The notes under the pieces are model-generated. The model did not search any database, was not told where the DNA came from, and saw only the letters and a list, made by a program, of their open reading frames with translations. 64,000 nt of DNA from Moniliophthora roreri (lineage: Eukaryota > Basidiomycota > Agaricomycetes > Agaricales > Marasmiaceae): assembly GCA_001466705.2 (NCBI GenBank), contig LATX02000200.1, positions 744,001 to 808,000 on the forward strand, written 5' to 3'. Below are positions 1-10,041 of the stretch, in pieces (the first letter of the stretch is position 1; each line of letters begins with the position of its first letter). A program made the translations under genes and the position numbers.

Positions 1-642
1 CTGAGCTCACTCTAGTCCTTATTACCCATTATCTTGTGTTATATTAAAGTGTTCTGATTTAAAAGTAATGTAAACTGAATAAAATCATGTCTTTTCTTGG
101 TTTGGCATATCAACAAATTAAAACTCATCAGCTCAAAGGACAGGATATAGTTCTGAGATAGGAAATCCCTAAAGGTTTGAGGCATTAGTAGAAACATTGT
201 GAGTACTTTAGTGAAAAGGCTGTTTTGCTATACTGAAATTATTCAGAAACTATAATGAATCCACAAATCCACAGTAAACCACTGTTACATCACACAAGGT
301 TTATGGTCAAGGTGACAGATCTCAGATTACAGATCCTTTGTTTCAATGTGAATTCAAGCATAACTTGCAATAGGATATTGGGCAATATGCATCACCTACA
401 GCCTCTAAACAATTTCTCAGTAGAATGATGAAATTGAAATTCAAGTTGAAACACCTATTACAGGTGTTTATTAAGGAAGATCAAACAATGTGTGTAAAAG
501 GTCACATAGTGCATATATATTTTGATACATCTTCATAATCTATTATTCTGATAAACATGTTCTTTTCTCACCCCTCAAAGCACTTTCTTTGTGACCATTA
601 GAGCAAAAAACACCTTTTGGGGTCATGCATCTCATAGTATAG
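1..642. other. AT-rich, CpG-depleted non-coding DNA
   Basis: I see no gene here. The stretch is AT-rich and I find no CpG in it. The short open frames on both strands show no family resemblance. It looks like decayed repeat DNA lying outside the solo LTR that starts at 643. Confidence 0.6.
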
Positions 643-1088
643 TGTTACATTTTCCCCCTATTTATATTTATAATTCATATGCTTCTCTTTTGATTGGACA
701 CATCCACTTCCTCAGTCTCCTTTCCTCTCTCTTACATGCTTCTCATTGTCATTGGACTGATACACCTTTCTAGCCCCTTTCCCTTTTATTATTTGTAATA
801 CTATATATTTAGCATATACTGATAGACTCAGTATATTACTCATATTTACCTGACACTGCTGCTTACTCATAGACTTTAGGTAGTTATGGATTGCATGTAT
901 TTAAGTGCTTGTTCCAGAGTTTAAGCTCTTCAGCTTGACCTGGTTAATTATATACTTGTGTCTAGCAATAGTGAAGGAACTGTGAACCTCAGAAAGCCTC
1001 TGAGCAAACTCAAACTTGACTCTGGAACTCCACATCACTACATCTTGTGGTGTTGAGATTGTAGCATTGCTGCATGAGTAACATAACA
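643..1088 (-). repeat. Solo LTR, old CpG-depleted copy
   Basis: The segment starts TGTTAC and ends GTAACATAACA, and is flanked by a perfect 5-bp duplication TATAG (638-642 and 1089-1093). Its right half aligns with the right half of the solo LTR at 4913-5540: the shared blocks include cagcttgacctggttaat and the GTAACxTAACA end. The left parts share tggacacatccac and nearby sequence. No internal retrotransposon sequence is present, so this is a solo LTR left by LTR-LTR recombination. It has lost essentially all CpG, unlike the younger copy. The minus-strand orientation is inferred from a TATA-like TTAAATACA. Confidence 0.8.
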
Positions 1089-1719
1089 TATAGTCTCCCA
1101 AGCCACTTTCTTTTTCAGTTTTGTCCTGTTTTGGTGGATATGTTCTCCCTTGATCCCCACTATAACATTATTTTCCTTCCTATTATTTTGCTACTAAATA
1201 TTCACTTCCTACTTTGGCATCAGAGATCTGTTCCTCTGACCCTGCAGCATAGATGAAAGGTGCTGGACACCAATATGGCTGCAGCTCCATGGTTCAAGTA
1301 GATCTCCCTCACAGCAATCCTTTGTATAAAAAAAAACCAACTGAAAATGGTTCATTTTGTCCTTTCCAGAGGCAGTAGAGATTGACTCTGAGAGGTTGAT
1401 CTAGCTAAATGTCTTTCTTGTGAGTACTGTGGTCATTTCACTAATAAATCCTATCTCTAACATAATCTTTCTGTTCATATAACCAGCATCAATGACTATG
1501 CTGTTGTATTGCTATGAGTTCAGCTCTCAGGATCCTCTGCTAAGGTTGCTATGGTCTAATTTCAGTGATGGTGAACTGTCCTGTTTCAGTAGTATGTCCT
1601 ACCTTTTGGCATTGAGTGATAGTGTGGCTGCCCCTCCCACCATTGATGTACCCTCTCAAGACAGTGCATCCTCCTCCTTTGAAGGTCAACAAGATCATTT
1701 GTTGATGTAGTAGTTAGCC
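1089..1719. other. CpG-depleted spacer before zinc-finger remnant
   Basis: I see no clear gene. The open frame at about 1492-1710 may be a decayed 5' part of the zinc-finger gene copy that follows, but it shows no alignable motif. CpG is absent. Confidence 0.4.
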
Positions 1720-2213
1720 TTGTTTGTTCTACAAGATGGTGCTAAGAATACTCAACCTCAGACATCAATTTCAACATTCAATTCTTGTGATGACACTCAA
1801 CAACACTGGGACATCATCCTCAAGTCATCAGCATTGATGTCCCATGCCCAGATAGCCATTTCTCCAAGTGTTTTCTCACTTGCACCAGTACTGAGTTTTC
1901 CTAAGGTCTTACAAAACCTAAGAGTAGCCAAAGACAAGGTTATACAGGTTTCTATCAAGAGGTGGAAAGTTGAGGCAAAATATATCTGTAATATGAAAGG
2001 ATGTGGACAGACATTTACTGCCCAACATAACTTGAAAAGTGTGTGCTTTTTATTACTAGATGTTCATGCCCAACTCAGATAGATTCAGATTATAGAAATT
2101 CTCATCTAGGTGCTAGGCCATATAGATGCCCCAGATGTGGCAAGTCCTTTGTGACAACCTCCAACTGCAAGCATCATGAAAAGAGGTGCAGGGTACCTGG
2201 TTCAATTTCCTGA
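1720..2213 (+). pseudogene. Decayed C2H2 zinc-finger gene copy
   Basis: This is a degenerate paralogue of the intact C2H2 gene at 26722-27691. Finger 1 is readable at about 1985-2040 (CNMKGCGQTFTAQHNL; the intact gene has CNIVGCGQTFTSKHNL). It is followed by an intron at the same position as in the intact gene (donor gtgtgt, acceptor ttcag at about 2093), and finger 2 is at about 2118-2190 (CPRCGKSFVTTSNCKHH). It ends in TGA at 2211-2213. Upstream, the basic linker is still partly recognisable (KRWKVEAKYICN). The 5' exon is lost or unreadable. The copy has almost no CpG, consistent with long-term methylation and deamination. Retention of the intron means it arose by DNA duplication, not retroposition. 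Loss of function is inferred, not shown. Confidence 0.75.
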
Positions 2214-3009
2214 ATGTCAGAATCTGTCCAGGGCAGTAGCTCCATCAGCAAATGCCTATACCACATGCCTACTTTAGACACTTGCAGGTGCTCCCAGCAA
2301 GTCAAGCTGGCTCAACCTGTGAAGAAGATGACTTGCCCATGTTGGATAGCTACCATGCCCCATATAATTATTTCTAACACATATCTAAAGTATAGATTGT
2401 CATTTGTAGAAAACCCAGTGTTGCTACACCCAATTCTTCTCCAGAGTTGTAATGTTTCTTTGGCTCCAAACTCCAGAGTAGACTTGAATGTCAACTACTA
2501 GTGTCCAAAGTAATGGACTGAAACAATTGTACAATGTGAAAGGCTGACATAACCAATCATTGGTATTTTCATAATTGTTGAGACTCAGCAAAAAATAAAA
2601 AAGTTTTGAATAGCATCCCGTCTATATGTTGGCAATGATACTTTAGGGCAGATTACATTGTATAAATAGGACCAGGAAACTTTGTCTTATTTTCAATAAG
2701 TCTCAACAATTATGAAAATAGCAATAATGCAATGGGTGCAGAGATAAATATTGCTGAACCAGAGAAAAGGAAATGCAAGGAAGGCTAAACAGCACCAAAT
2801 GGAAGCTTCAACTATAGACAAGCTGGTGCAAAAAATGTAATATAGAGAAAGAGAGCAACTTGTGGCATGAATAGGATTTCTGAAAATGGAGTTAGCTATA
2901 GTAGGCATATAGAAGGAGTGGGTTGTACAATACTGAGAGATAAAGTCAACAAGTTCTGAGGATTATGTCTGGCACTTGATGTTTGTACTCAATCCTCATA
3001 CAGACAATC
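2214..3009. other. CpG-depleted spacer with a 22-bp inverted repeat
   Basis: No gene is recognisable. It contains perfect 22-bp inverted arms at 2564-2585 and 2699-2720, separated by 113 bp, which may mark a small foldback element. Confidence 0.5.
2564..2720. repeat. Small foldback element with 22-bp perfect inverted arms
   Basis: The left arm (2564-2585, TATTTTCATAATTGTTGAGA and on to ct) is matched by its exact reverse complement at 2699-2720. The spacer is AT-rich and non-coding. I found no convincing target-site duplication, so it could be a MITE, the ends of a deleted element, or two inverted copies of one short repeat. Confidence 0.5.
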
Positions 3010-3300
3010 TTCAGGGTGGGCCCAGGCAGCTTAGATGATAATCTTAGTAACAATAAGGAGTGAGGGAGATGAACAACATATATGAACATGTTAGTGTTAA
3101 ATCATGTAAATCAAGCTTGTCAGTATTTTCAGCACCATCCATGGCATTCAGCAAATCCTGTTTGTTTGTGAATATGGAGAGACCAAGCTCATTGTTGTTG
3201 AGCATCCTCCAGAGTTTTCTCTGTGCTTCAGAGACATGTTTCTGGTCATTTGAGTTGACAATGAAGATGATGCTCTGAGTATTTTGAGATGTTGATGTTG
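3010..3300 (-). pseudogene. Decayed ARF-type small GTPase gene (C-terminal part)
   Basis: On the minus strand a frame reads through the second half of an ADP-ribosylation factor: a [14 protein letters not shown] stretch corresponds to the conserved interswitch/G3-distal segment. It is followed by [14 protein letters not shown], which keeps the NKxD guanine-specificity motif, and by TDKLDLHDL. After a disrupted intron-like gap, a short block at about 3010-3040 still reads AAWAHPEDCLYED with an in-frame stop, matching the AACATSGDGLYEG end of ARF proteins. The N-terminal myristoylation/P-loop half (GLDAAGKT) could not be found. The surroundings are free of CpG. ARF1 is an essential vesicle-coat GTPase; this copy lacks its P-loop and can only be a relic. 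Confidence 0.7.
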
Positions 3301-4239
3301 AAGAGAAAAGCAACAACCTACTGGGTTGACTGAATGATAAAGTGGGCAATGTGTTATTTAAGTAGATGGATAATGGCATGTTGGACATTGGCAAACTTGA
3401 ATATGAGTTCTTGGTTTCAGCCAGTAGCTTGTTTTGATACCATCTGTAGAGAGTGTGTCAGATGAGGACCTCAAGTGGCAGAGGAGTCTTATTGGACTGT
3501 ATTCTTGAATTCCTTGAGTCACACAAACATTGCAGAGAGATGAATTTGATGCAGTGCAGCATATAGGTGATGAGATGGTAAAGTTTCATCTGTGATTGTG
3601 GTTAACAGAGGATATTCAGGACAAGCAAAGAGGTGTTTGATGAACATGCATAGAAGCAGATAAGGTCTTCATGTATTCCAAAAGGCTCTGGCTGATAGTA
3701 TGCTGGTTGAGGATGACTTGTGTAGAGGAAGACCATGGTGATGTACTATATCATTTGAGCCTTTCTCTGTAAATGAAGTAGGGAAGTTGAATTTGAGCAG
3801 GAAAGAGAGTGTGCTAGATGCTGGATATTGCTGTATTTTCAACCAAGACTGGATACAGATGGTAGAGTAAAGAAATACAGAGTCATATGTTTAGTAATAG
3901 TGTTTTACTGTTAAGTCCATAGCAGTTTAGGTTGAGTTGAAGATTATGTTAAACCCTTGCACTGACATTGGTACTCCTTTCAGCTGCACAGTAAAATGCT
4001 ATATTCTAGTATACAAAAGAGAAAATTGTACAGATTATAACTGGCAAATTTATTTACATAGTGGAGTTGGAATGCATCAAGTGACTTTGAAAAATGAAAT
4101 ATTTCAAGAAGAAATCCTTGGCTATAAACTGGAAGATGGGCATGTTGGATAATACTATCCAAGTCAATTACATTCACCATCAGTTGACTATTGAGATCCC
4201 TGAGGTTGAACTTTTGACATCTATGTGTTGGAGTCTAGC
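3301..4239. other. CpG-depleted spacer
   Basis: No gene is recognisable. I searched the minus strand for the missing N-terminal half of the ARF relic and did not find it. Confidence 0.4.
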
Positions 4240-4598
4240 TAGGGCTGCCAACAGCTTGGCTTGGCTTACCCTCAGTTCACTTGTGGAGCACCTATCTGGC
4301 TCTGGCTCTGGAGTCATTTGTAGGTAAACAGCTCCACTCTGGTGGCTTTCTGCTTTTTCAATACAAAAACTTAACCCACAGTATAGTTATATGCATTTAG
4401 AAAGCATTATAAAGCCTTAATATAGAATAAGAAACTAAGAGGAACATTATGGGGACAGTTACTATCAATTGCCAGTGTACTCAACCCAGAGCCACTTACT
4501 TATAACAGCTCAGCTAGCCATTATAGGCAAGCAGCTTCACACAGCTCAGCTCTGGAGCTGCTGGAGCTGGTGAGCAAGCCAAGCCATTGGCATCTCTA
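4240..4598. mobile_element. hAT-type MITE
   Basis: This 359-bp segment has imperfect terminal inverted repeats: left TAGGGCTGCCAACAGCTTGG, right (reverse complement) TAGAGATGCCAATGGCTTGG, both continuing into CTTG-CT-ACC. The TAGGG/TAGAG-xTG start is typical of hAT superfamily termini. It is flanked by an 8-bp target-site duplication with one mismatch (agtctagc at 4232-4239, ggtctagc at 4599-4606), the length expected for hAT. There is no transposase frame, so it is non-autonomous. The absence of CpG implies an old insertion. Confidence 0.75.
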
Positions 4599-4912
4599 GG
4601 TCTAGCTTATTCTTGTCTGGTATATACCAGTTAACCAAAGCACAAGAGAACAATTGGCTTTGGAATGTGAATAAGAAAAGGAGGAGAATACACACAATGA
4701 CTGGTTGCATTGTATTCACTCAATAACCATGCCTCCAGATCCACAATCATCACTAGGTACATATAACAAAACTGTCACTGCTCAGGCCAGAATACTAAAG
4801 TTCTGTTGTCCCCATCAAGTTTCAGTACCTTCCACATCAACATTACCTTCATTAATTCTGTCATTTCTGCAAAATCCTTATTACCCCTCTTGGTAAGCTA
4901 ATACTTTCCATA
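4599..4912. other. CpG-depleted spacer between MITE and solo LTR
   Basis: I see no gene. The sequence becomes CpG-containing abruptly at the LTR boundary at 4913. Confidence 0.5.
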
Positions 4913-5540
4913 TGTTACAGTCACACACGGACAAACAATCTTTTTCTTCTTATTCTATTCCTTGCTTTGACACTTAAGCGTCTTTGAGCGCTAACTTCCT
5001 CTTTTTTATCTATGCTTCTTTTTGACATCTGGACACATCCACCTTCCCAGTTCCCTTTTCCGCTTCTATGCCTACCTTCTTATTTAAGACATCATTACTA
5101 TGTCATTCATGACATCAGTATGACTTCAATATTCTATTTGTTTCTTTCTCTTTCTATTTATGATCTGATGTCACTTCTGACATCGGTTATTGTATCATTA
5201 TATTTATTTTTACTTCCTCGACATCATCATTTCCGATGTCATGTTCATATTTATCGTGTTGTCAAAGGTACACTCTGTTTACTAAACAAACGATATTGCA
5301 CTAGCAGTTTGTATGCAACTAGTAGACGACAATTGTTGTATAAGTAGATAGTTTTCAGGTCTAAGCTACCTCAGCTTGACCTGGTTAATCCTTTGGGACT
5401 CTTGCTCACCTCGACCGAACTCTCAGAACTTTAGCGAAAGCTAGAGAACTCGAACTCAAACTTGCCCCTTTTGTCAACTTAGCGCCACTACATCACAGTG
5501 GTTGTTGAGTTGTTGTTGTTGCTGTGCAAGTAACGTAACA
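4913..5540 (-). repeat. Solo LTR, young CpG-rich copy
   Basis: The 628-bp segment begins TGTTACAG and ends GTAACGTAACA, with a perfect 5-bp target-site duplication CCATA (4908-4912 and 5541-5545). It is homologous to the old solo LTR at 643-1088 and to a reverse-oriented fragment at 5673. Unlike the DNA around it, it holds well over a dozen CpGs (for example acacgg, taagcg, gagcgc, ctcgaccg). It must have inserted after its neighbours lost theirs, or escaped the process. It contains a cluster of GATGTC/GACATC hexamers at 5089-5241 and a TTG-rich microsatellite near 5500-5520. The strand is inferred from its TATA-like segment. Superfamily (copia or gypsy) cannot be decided without internal sequence. 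Confidence 0.85.
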
Positions 5541-5672
5541 CCATAGCCATGGACATATGGAAAATCTTTCATTTGGCAAAGGGCTTAAAGCCATACTATT
5601 ATTTGTCCAATACAGCATGCTCAATTTAAGGGAACTATGTCTTTTTTTTTCTTTGTATCCTGCCTGTGATAA
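5541..5672. other. Short CpG-depleted spacer
   Basis: Nothing recognisable; it separates the young solo LTR from an inverted, decayed fragment of the same LTR family. Confidence 0.4.
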
Positions 5673-5870
5673 TGTTATGTCACTTGCACAGCAACATCAA
5701 CAACTCTACACAACTAAGCAAAGTTATGCAGGGTTCAAGGTTTAAGTTTAAGTTTACTCAGTATTTCTACTAAGGTTTCAGAAGATTTGTTCATGGCTTG
5801 AATGCAAGAGAATTGTTAACCAGGTTAAGCTGAGAAGCTTAGACCCAGATCACTCTACTTAAATACAAGC
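5673..5870 (+). repeat. Inverted fragment of the same LTR family
   Basis: It starts TGTTATGTCACTTGCACAGC, which matches the reverse complement of the right end of the 4913-5540 LTR. It continues to ttaaccaggttaagctgaga and cttagaccc, the counterpart of the cagcttgacctggttaa block. Homology fades after about 5870 and no matching 3' terminus was found, so it is a truncated copy. CpG is depleted. Together with the solo LTR it forms a long inverted repeat around 5607. Confidence 0.65.
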
Positions 5871-6809
5871 CTTATAGATAACTATTTGTACAGAAGAAAG
5901 TCATAGAATAATAATTTGTCTAAGATAAGACTAGTGGATAACTACCTCAAAAGATAACCTCCAAAAGTCTAACTCAGGTTGTTGTGCAAGTGTGGATTGA
6001 CATGATCAGAGTTGCCACACTTAGAATGCCAACAAAACTCTTAGCTATGTTGATTCTCTCTTACTGAAGCAATCTACTTCAAAGTGTTCACCTCCAGAGA
6101 AGTATATATGGGTTTTAAAAGGGTTTATATCCAAACACACAAACACACACACAAACACATACACAAGAACACAGTGCACAAAGCACAAAACACAAGAGCT
6201 ACAGTCCCATACAAAGACTCAATAGCTGATATAGCCTGACTCTATGGAGTTCAAGACTTCTTTAAGACAACTACAGCACACAGTGTACTGGAAAAGGTCC
6301 TAGACCAATTTCTACAAAGAGCTCAGTGCAGGCACACCCTTTGCTAAGACTCTAAGTGTGTCACAACCTGATACCCAACACAGGCCACACTCCAAGTGCC
6401 CAAGGCTCCTTCTTGGTGTAAAGTGTCTCTTAGAAAAGTGCTACAACACACTTAAGATGTTATTCTTAGTCTCTTACAACGCAAGTTTGTTATTAGATTC
6501 TATCTCTCTGGAGTCACTCAGGACCAATCTCCAGGGCCTGAAGTGAGGAAGCAAAACTGGAATGGCACACAAATTTATACACCAAACAAACTCTTCATGT
6601 ATTCACAATCAGAGGGGGCAGAGTTACTTGAGTATGTGATTCAATAGAGCAGAAGCTTATCTCTTGCAGGTGGGGGATACTATATATGTGTGTACAGTGG
6701 AAATGCACTATATACAGCCTAAGAATCTTTTCTGATTTACTACATGCAAATCTGTATTTTTATGGTTTTTAGTGATACTGCAGCTTAGAGAATAATTGAG
6801 GCAAGCTGA
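5871..6809. other. CpG-depleted DNA with a CA-rich tract
   Basis: No gene is recognisable. A CA-rich low-complexity run lies at about 6133-6195. The rest has short open frames without family resemblance and only one CpG that I noticed (near 6480). Confidence 0.4.
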
Positions 6810-6814
6810 GGCAT

Positions 6815-7029
6815 TGTCACACCATATCCTCTATCAAGGCCTATAAGCAGTAACCAGTAGGATAGGTGTGAGTTACAAAGCCAATATGGCTGAGTGAGTA
6901 TGTCAAGGTGGTGGAATTCAAGATGTATCCATACATGTATGGCAAGAATTTATATATCTCTGGTCACAGACTGGAAATCAAAATAACCCAATTTGGTATT
7001 AAGATAAGATGTATTGTATACTCCTCACA
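6815..7029 (-). repeat. LTR (3' LTR of the minus-strand element)
   Basis: 215 bp, TG...CA ends, nearly identical to 9822-10036. On the minus strand the adjoining interior is the purine-rich tract expected before a 3' LTR. Confidence 0.85.
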
Positions 7030-7299
7030 CTCTCCCCAGCCAAACCAGCAATAGACTGGTTTGAAAAAGGAATCAACCAAGAAGATGCAGCAGGGATGCA
7101 GGAATGAAGATATGTGTGCACTGGATTATAGGTCATTGGTAGTGTCAATAAGGGAAATGTGGGTTACCATGGCAAAGCTACTAGGATTGCTAGTATTAGT
7201 GCCTTGCATGACAACTCTCCCACTAGGCACAGCTACTAGGGTACAGGTATGCAATACTGCCACTAGACAAGCTGATTTTTTTTGTCTGCATGCCCATAA

Positions 7300-9480
7300 A
7301 AAGAGTTGCACTTTTCCCCATGTTCCAACTTGAGGACCTTCTGAACAATATTGTTCACACTGGAGTCCTCAGCACTGATTTCAAGCTTGGTGATTTCCAT
7401 TTGATAATTTTTGGGTATTCATTGCATGAGTGCAATCTTGAATGAGTATAATGTACATCAGATGGTACTGGCATTATTTCCACAAAGTCTCAAAGATCTG
7501 AGAATAACTTTTCAATTCCTCTTCCTGGCTGATATTCAATGTCATTGAACATCATTTGCACTTCAAATAATGCAGTCATGTCAATGAATCAACTAAATAG
7601 GCCTCTGAACACCCATATAAAAGTATACTTGTGTTTGTTTGGGTCCATTCCTTATTGATAGGTAGATAGTACTCTGTTGACTGTAGATTTGAACCAAGCC
7701 TTTGCATCTCCATCAAAACATGCTTCAAGTAGTGTTGTTCTACTCTGGTCTTCAGCTGATATTACCTATCATCCTTCACTTGTCTTGACCAATAGGGGTT
7801 CCACCAATCTGTCTAGTTTGCAATGAAACACAAATTAATGAATGAATTTGTCAAACACTATAATACTCACTTCTCCATTGTAGATCAACATCTTAGATAT
7901 TGATGATGTAGCATTCTTCTGTCCTTTCTGGTCTATGAATTGAACCCCCAAAGGGTGAAGGCTCCACTCTACAAAAGTAGCTAGCATGTTGTATGCTTAC
8001 TCCTTCTGGTTGTGCACTTGTCCTGTTGGTAGATTATACTTAAATATAGATGGCATGTCCAAAGGTACATATTCTTCTGGAATGTCTCCAAAGAAAGTAC
8101 TTTTATGTTTTGGCTGTTAATTTCTACCTTCAGGATCTTCATTTTCTAGTGGTGCATATCCTCCTCCAGGTCCACCAGAGGGTTCACCACCACTGCCTCC
8201 ACCCACTCCTCTAGGAAAACCATAATTCCTTTGTCCCATTGGCAGTTGAGGTAAATTATCTCAACTAGGTCTATTCCCTCTACCACCTCCATTTCCTTCC
8301 AGATCTCCTTCTGGATCTCCACCAGATGGTCTTCTGAATCCCTGGGAATTTGTACCTCCATGGCTTGTGTCTCCTCCAATTCCCAAATTTTAGTTGCTGT
8401 AATTTCCATAATTATTATTGCTGGATGCACAATGATTATAGTTACTGCTGCCATTATTGTTACTTGCCCAAGGGTAGTAGTCTTCAGGCATATTAGATTT
8501 ACTCTGAGATGGTGGTGCTGATCCCTTAGGCATGGATGGGCTTGTTAACACTGAATTATTCTTTCTTTGATCTGATAGTTCCACAGTCTGGTTTGTTCAT
8601 GTATTTGACAGAAAGGTTTCTGTCCTCAATGGATTTGCAGCAATTCTTGAGAACATGCTTTTATTTATAGAATATGGCTTGTATGTTGTCCTTTATACCA
8701 TTCCTGAATATGTTCATATTTGGAGTGACCTACTATAGGAACCATTACTTCTATATTCAGGTTCTTCAAGTCTGACACATAAAATAGTCTAGTGTTGTCT
8801 ATTTCAGCCCTTCAACAACTGACTCCTTGGTCAGGGATATTTGTTCTCTTGTAGTGTTGAAGATCCCAGAGACATAGGACTTGAGATAGTTCTTGTGTGT
8901 AGCCTTAGTGGTGTGAGCGGTGGGGGTGTTAGCCCAATCATGGCTTTCAAATTGTACTCATTGAACTGCTCTTTGATGGTAGGCATATTGTTCATCCATC
9001 TCATCAGGTTGACAGTTAGCAGTTAAAGTGACATATGTGTCACTCACTATTGCAGCCTTTCTCAGGTCATTATTGTAATTTTTCTTGTTTATAAAGTAGG
9101 AATGTGCCAAAAATGGATTAGATTGTGAAGGTAATATGGGGTCATCCACATCTTGTGTATTAGCATTGATAGTAGGGTTAATATTCTCTCATTGCATAGA
9201 GGTGTCCTCCAATTTATTGACAATCTCTACCATTCTAGCTTTTCCTTTTCCTGCATTAGAAGAACTCTGTCCTTCTTCCCTCTCTCTCCATGCCTCTATC
9301 CTAGGTGCCCATGTATCTAGTTCTTTGACCATGTCCTTAGTGCACAACATAACCTCCATTATTTGATTAGTTGTATCTCCCAACTGTTCCCTCAGTTCTT
9401 GAAACTTCATCCTTCTTCTTGCCATCCACCTCTGCTACTCTCTATCTTCTCTAGCCTCTTCCAATTCTGTTGATGCATCT
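7300..9480 (-). pseudogene. Decayed Ty3/gypsy-type gag
   Basis: Read on the minus strand from right to left, broken frames show a gag-like order. First comes an N-terminal charged helical segment at about 9189-9425 (MARRRMKFQELREQLGDTT), then an Asn/Ser/Tyr-rich low-complexity part at 8390-8584. Next is a Gly-rich segment at about 8150-8390 (GGGSGGEPSGGPGGG), followed by QPKHKSTFFGD. The gag core motif LLEACFDGDAKAWF lies at about 7690-7740. A degenerate zinc-knuckle-like CNSFYGHADKKN is possible at about 7280-7310. Several frame breaks and stops are present, many explicable as CpG-to-TpG changes (CGA to TGA). It cannot encode an intact protein as read. Confidence 0.65.
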
Positions 9481-9821
9481 ATCACTTGTATACACAATTC
9501 TCAGATCTTTTCCAAGTCTCCATCTCCCAGCTCTTCCTTGCTCAGTTTGGCCTGAATTCATCAATACTTTCTTCTTGTGTTCTTAACTGCCTCAAGGTAC
9601 TCTTCCAGAACTGACTCATCAATATATAAGTCAGTTATACTCATTGAGACTGGAGATAGTGTGTGAGCAGGTGCAGGTTTGACAGGTGGTGACCTATTGT
9701 GGAGGTCAACCTGTGACATGGGTTACAGTCTTGACTGTGTGTGAGTTTCTATGGTTTTCTTGGGTTCTGTTGCCACATTAATTCCTATTCTTGTACTTTA
9801 CCATTTTGATACTCAAAAATG

Positions 9822-10036
9822 TGTCACACCATATCCTCTATCAAGGCCTGTAACCAGTAACCAGTAGGATAGGCATAAGTTATGAAGCCAATATGGCTGA
9901 GTGAGTATGTTAAGGTGGTAAAATTCAAGATGTGTCCATACATGCATGCCAAGAATTTATATATCTCTGGTCACAGACCAGAAATCAAGATAACCCAATT
10001 TGGTATCAAGATAAGATGTATTGTATACTCCTCACA
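9822..10036 (-). repeat. LTR (5' LTR of the minus-strand element)
   Basis: 215 bp, the pair of 6815-7029. The interior next to it (minus strand catttttgagtatcaaaatg) would hold the primer-binding site; I could not match it confidently to a particular tRNA. Confidence 0.85.
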
Positions 10037-10041
10037 GGCAT

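Larger units (their letters stand above)
6810..10041 (-). mobile_element. Complete LTR retrotransposon, gag-only (non-autonomous)
   Basis: Two 215-bp direct repeats (6815-7029 and 9822-10036) begin TGTCAC and end CTCACA (TG...CA), and differ at only some 15-20 sites. The element is bracketed by a perfect 5-bp target duplication GGCAT (6810-6814 and 10037-10041). Orientation is minus: a purine-rich tract (GGCTGGGGAGAG) abuts the left LTR when read on the minus strand, as a polypurine tract should. All recognisable coding traces are also minus. The 2.8-kb interior carries only gag-like sequence; I see no protease, reverse transcriptase, RNase H or integrase motifs. That makes it comparable with non-autonomous gag-only elements known from plants. 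CpG depletion and in-frame stops indicate age. Confidence 0.85.

Noticed and set aside
6100..6550. CRISPR or other spaced-repeat array in the CA-rich tract
   Set aside because: The repeats are simple CA-type low complexity without constant units or spacers.
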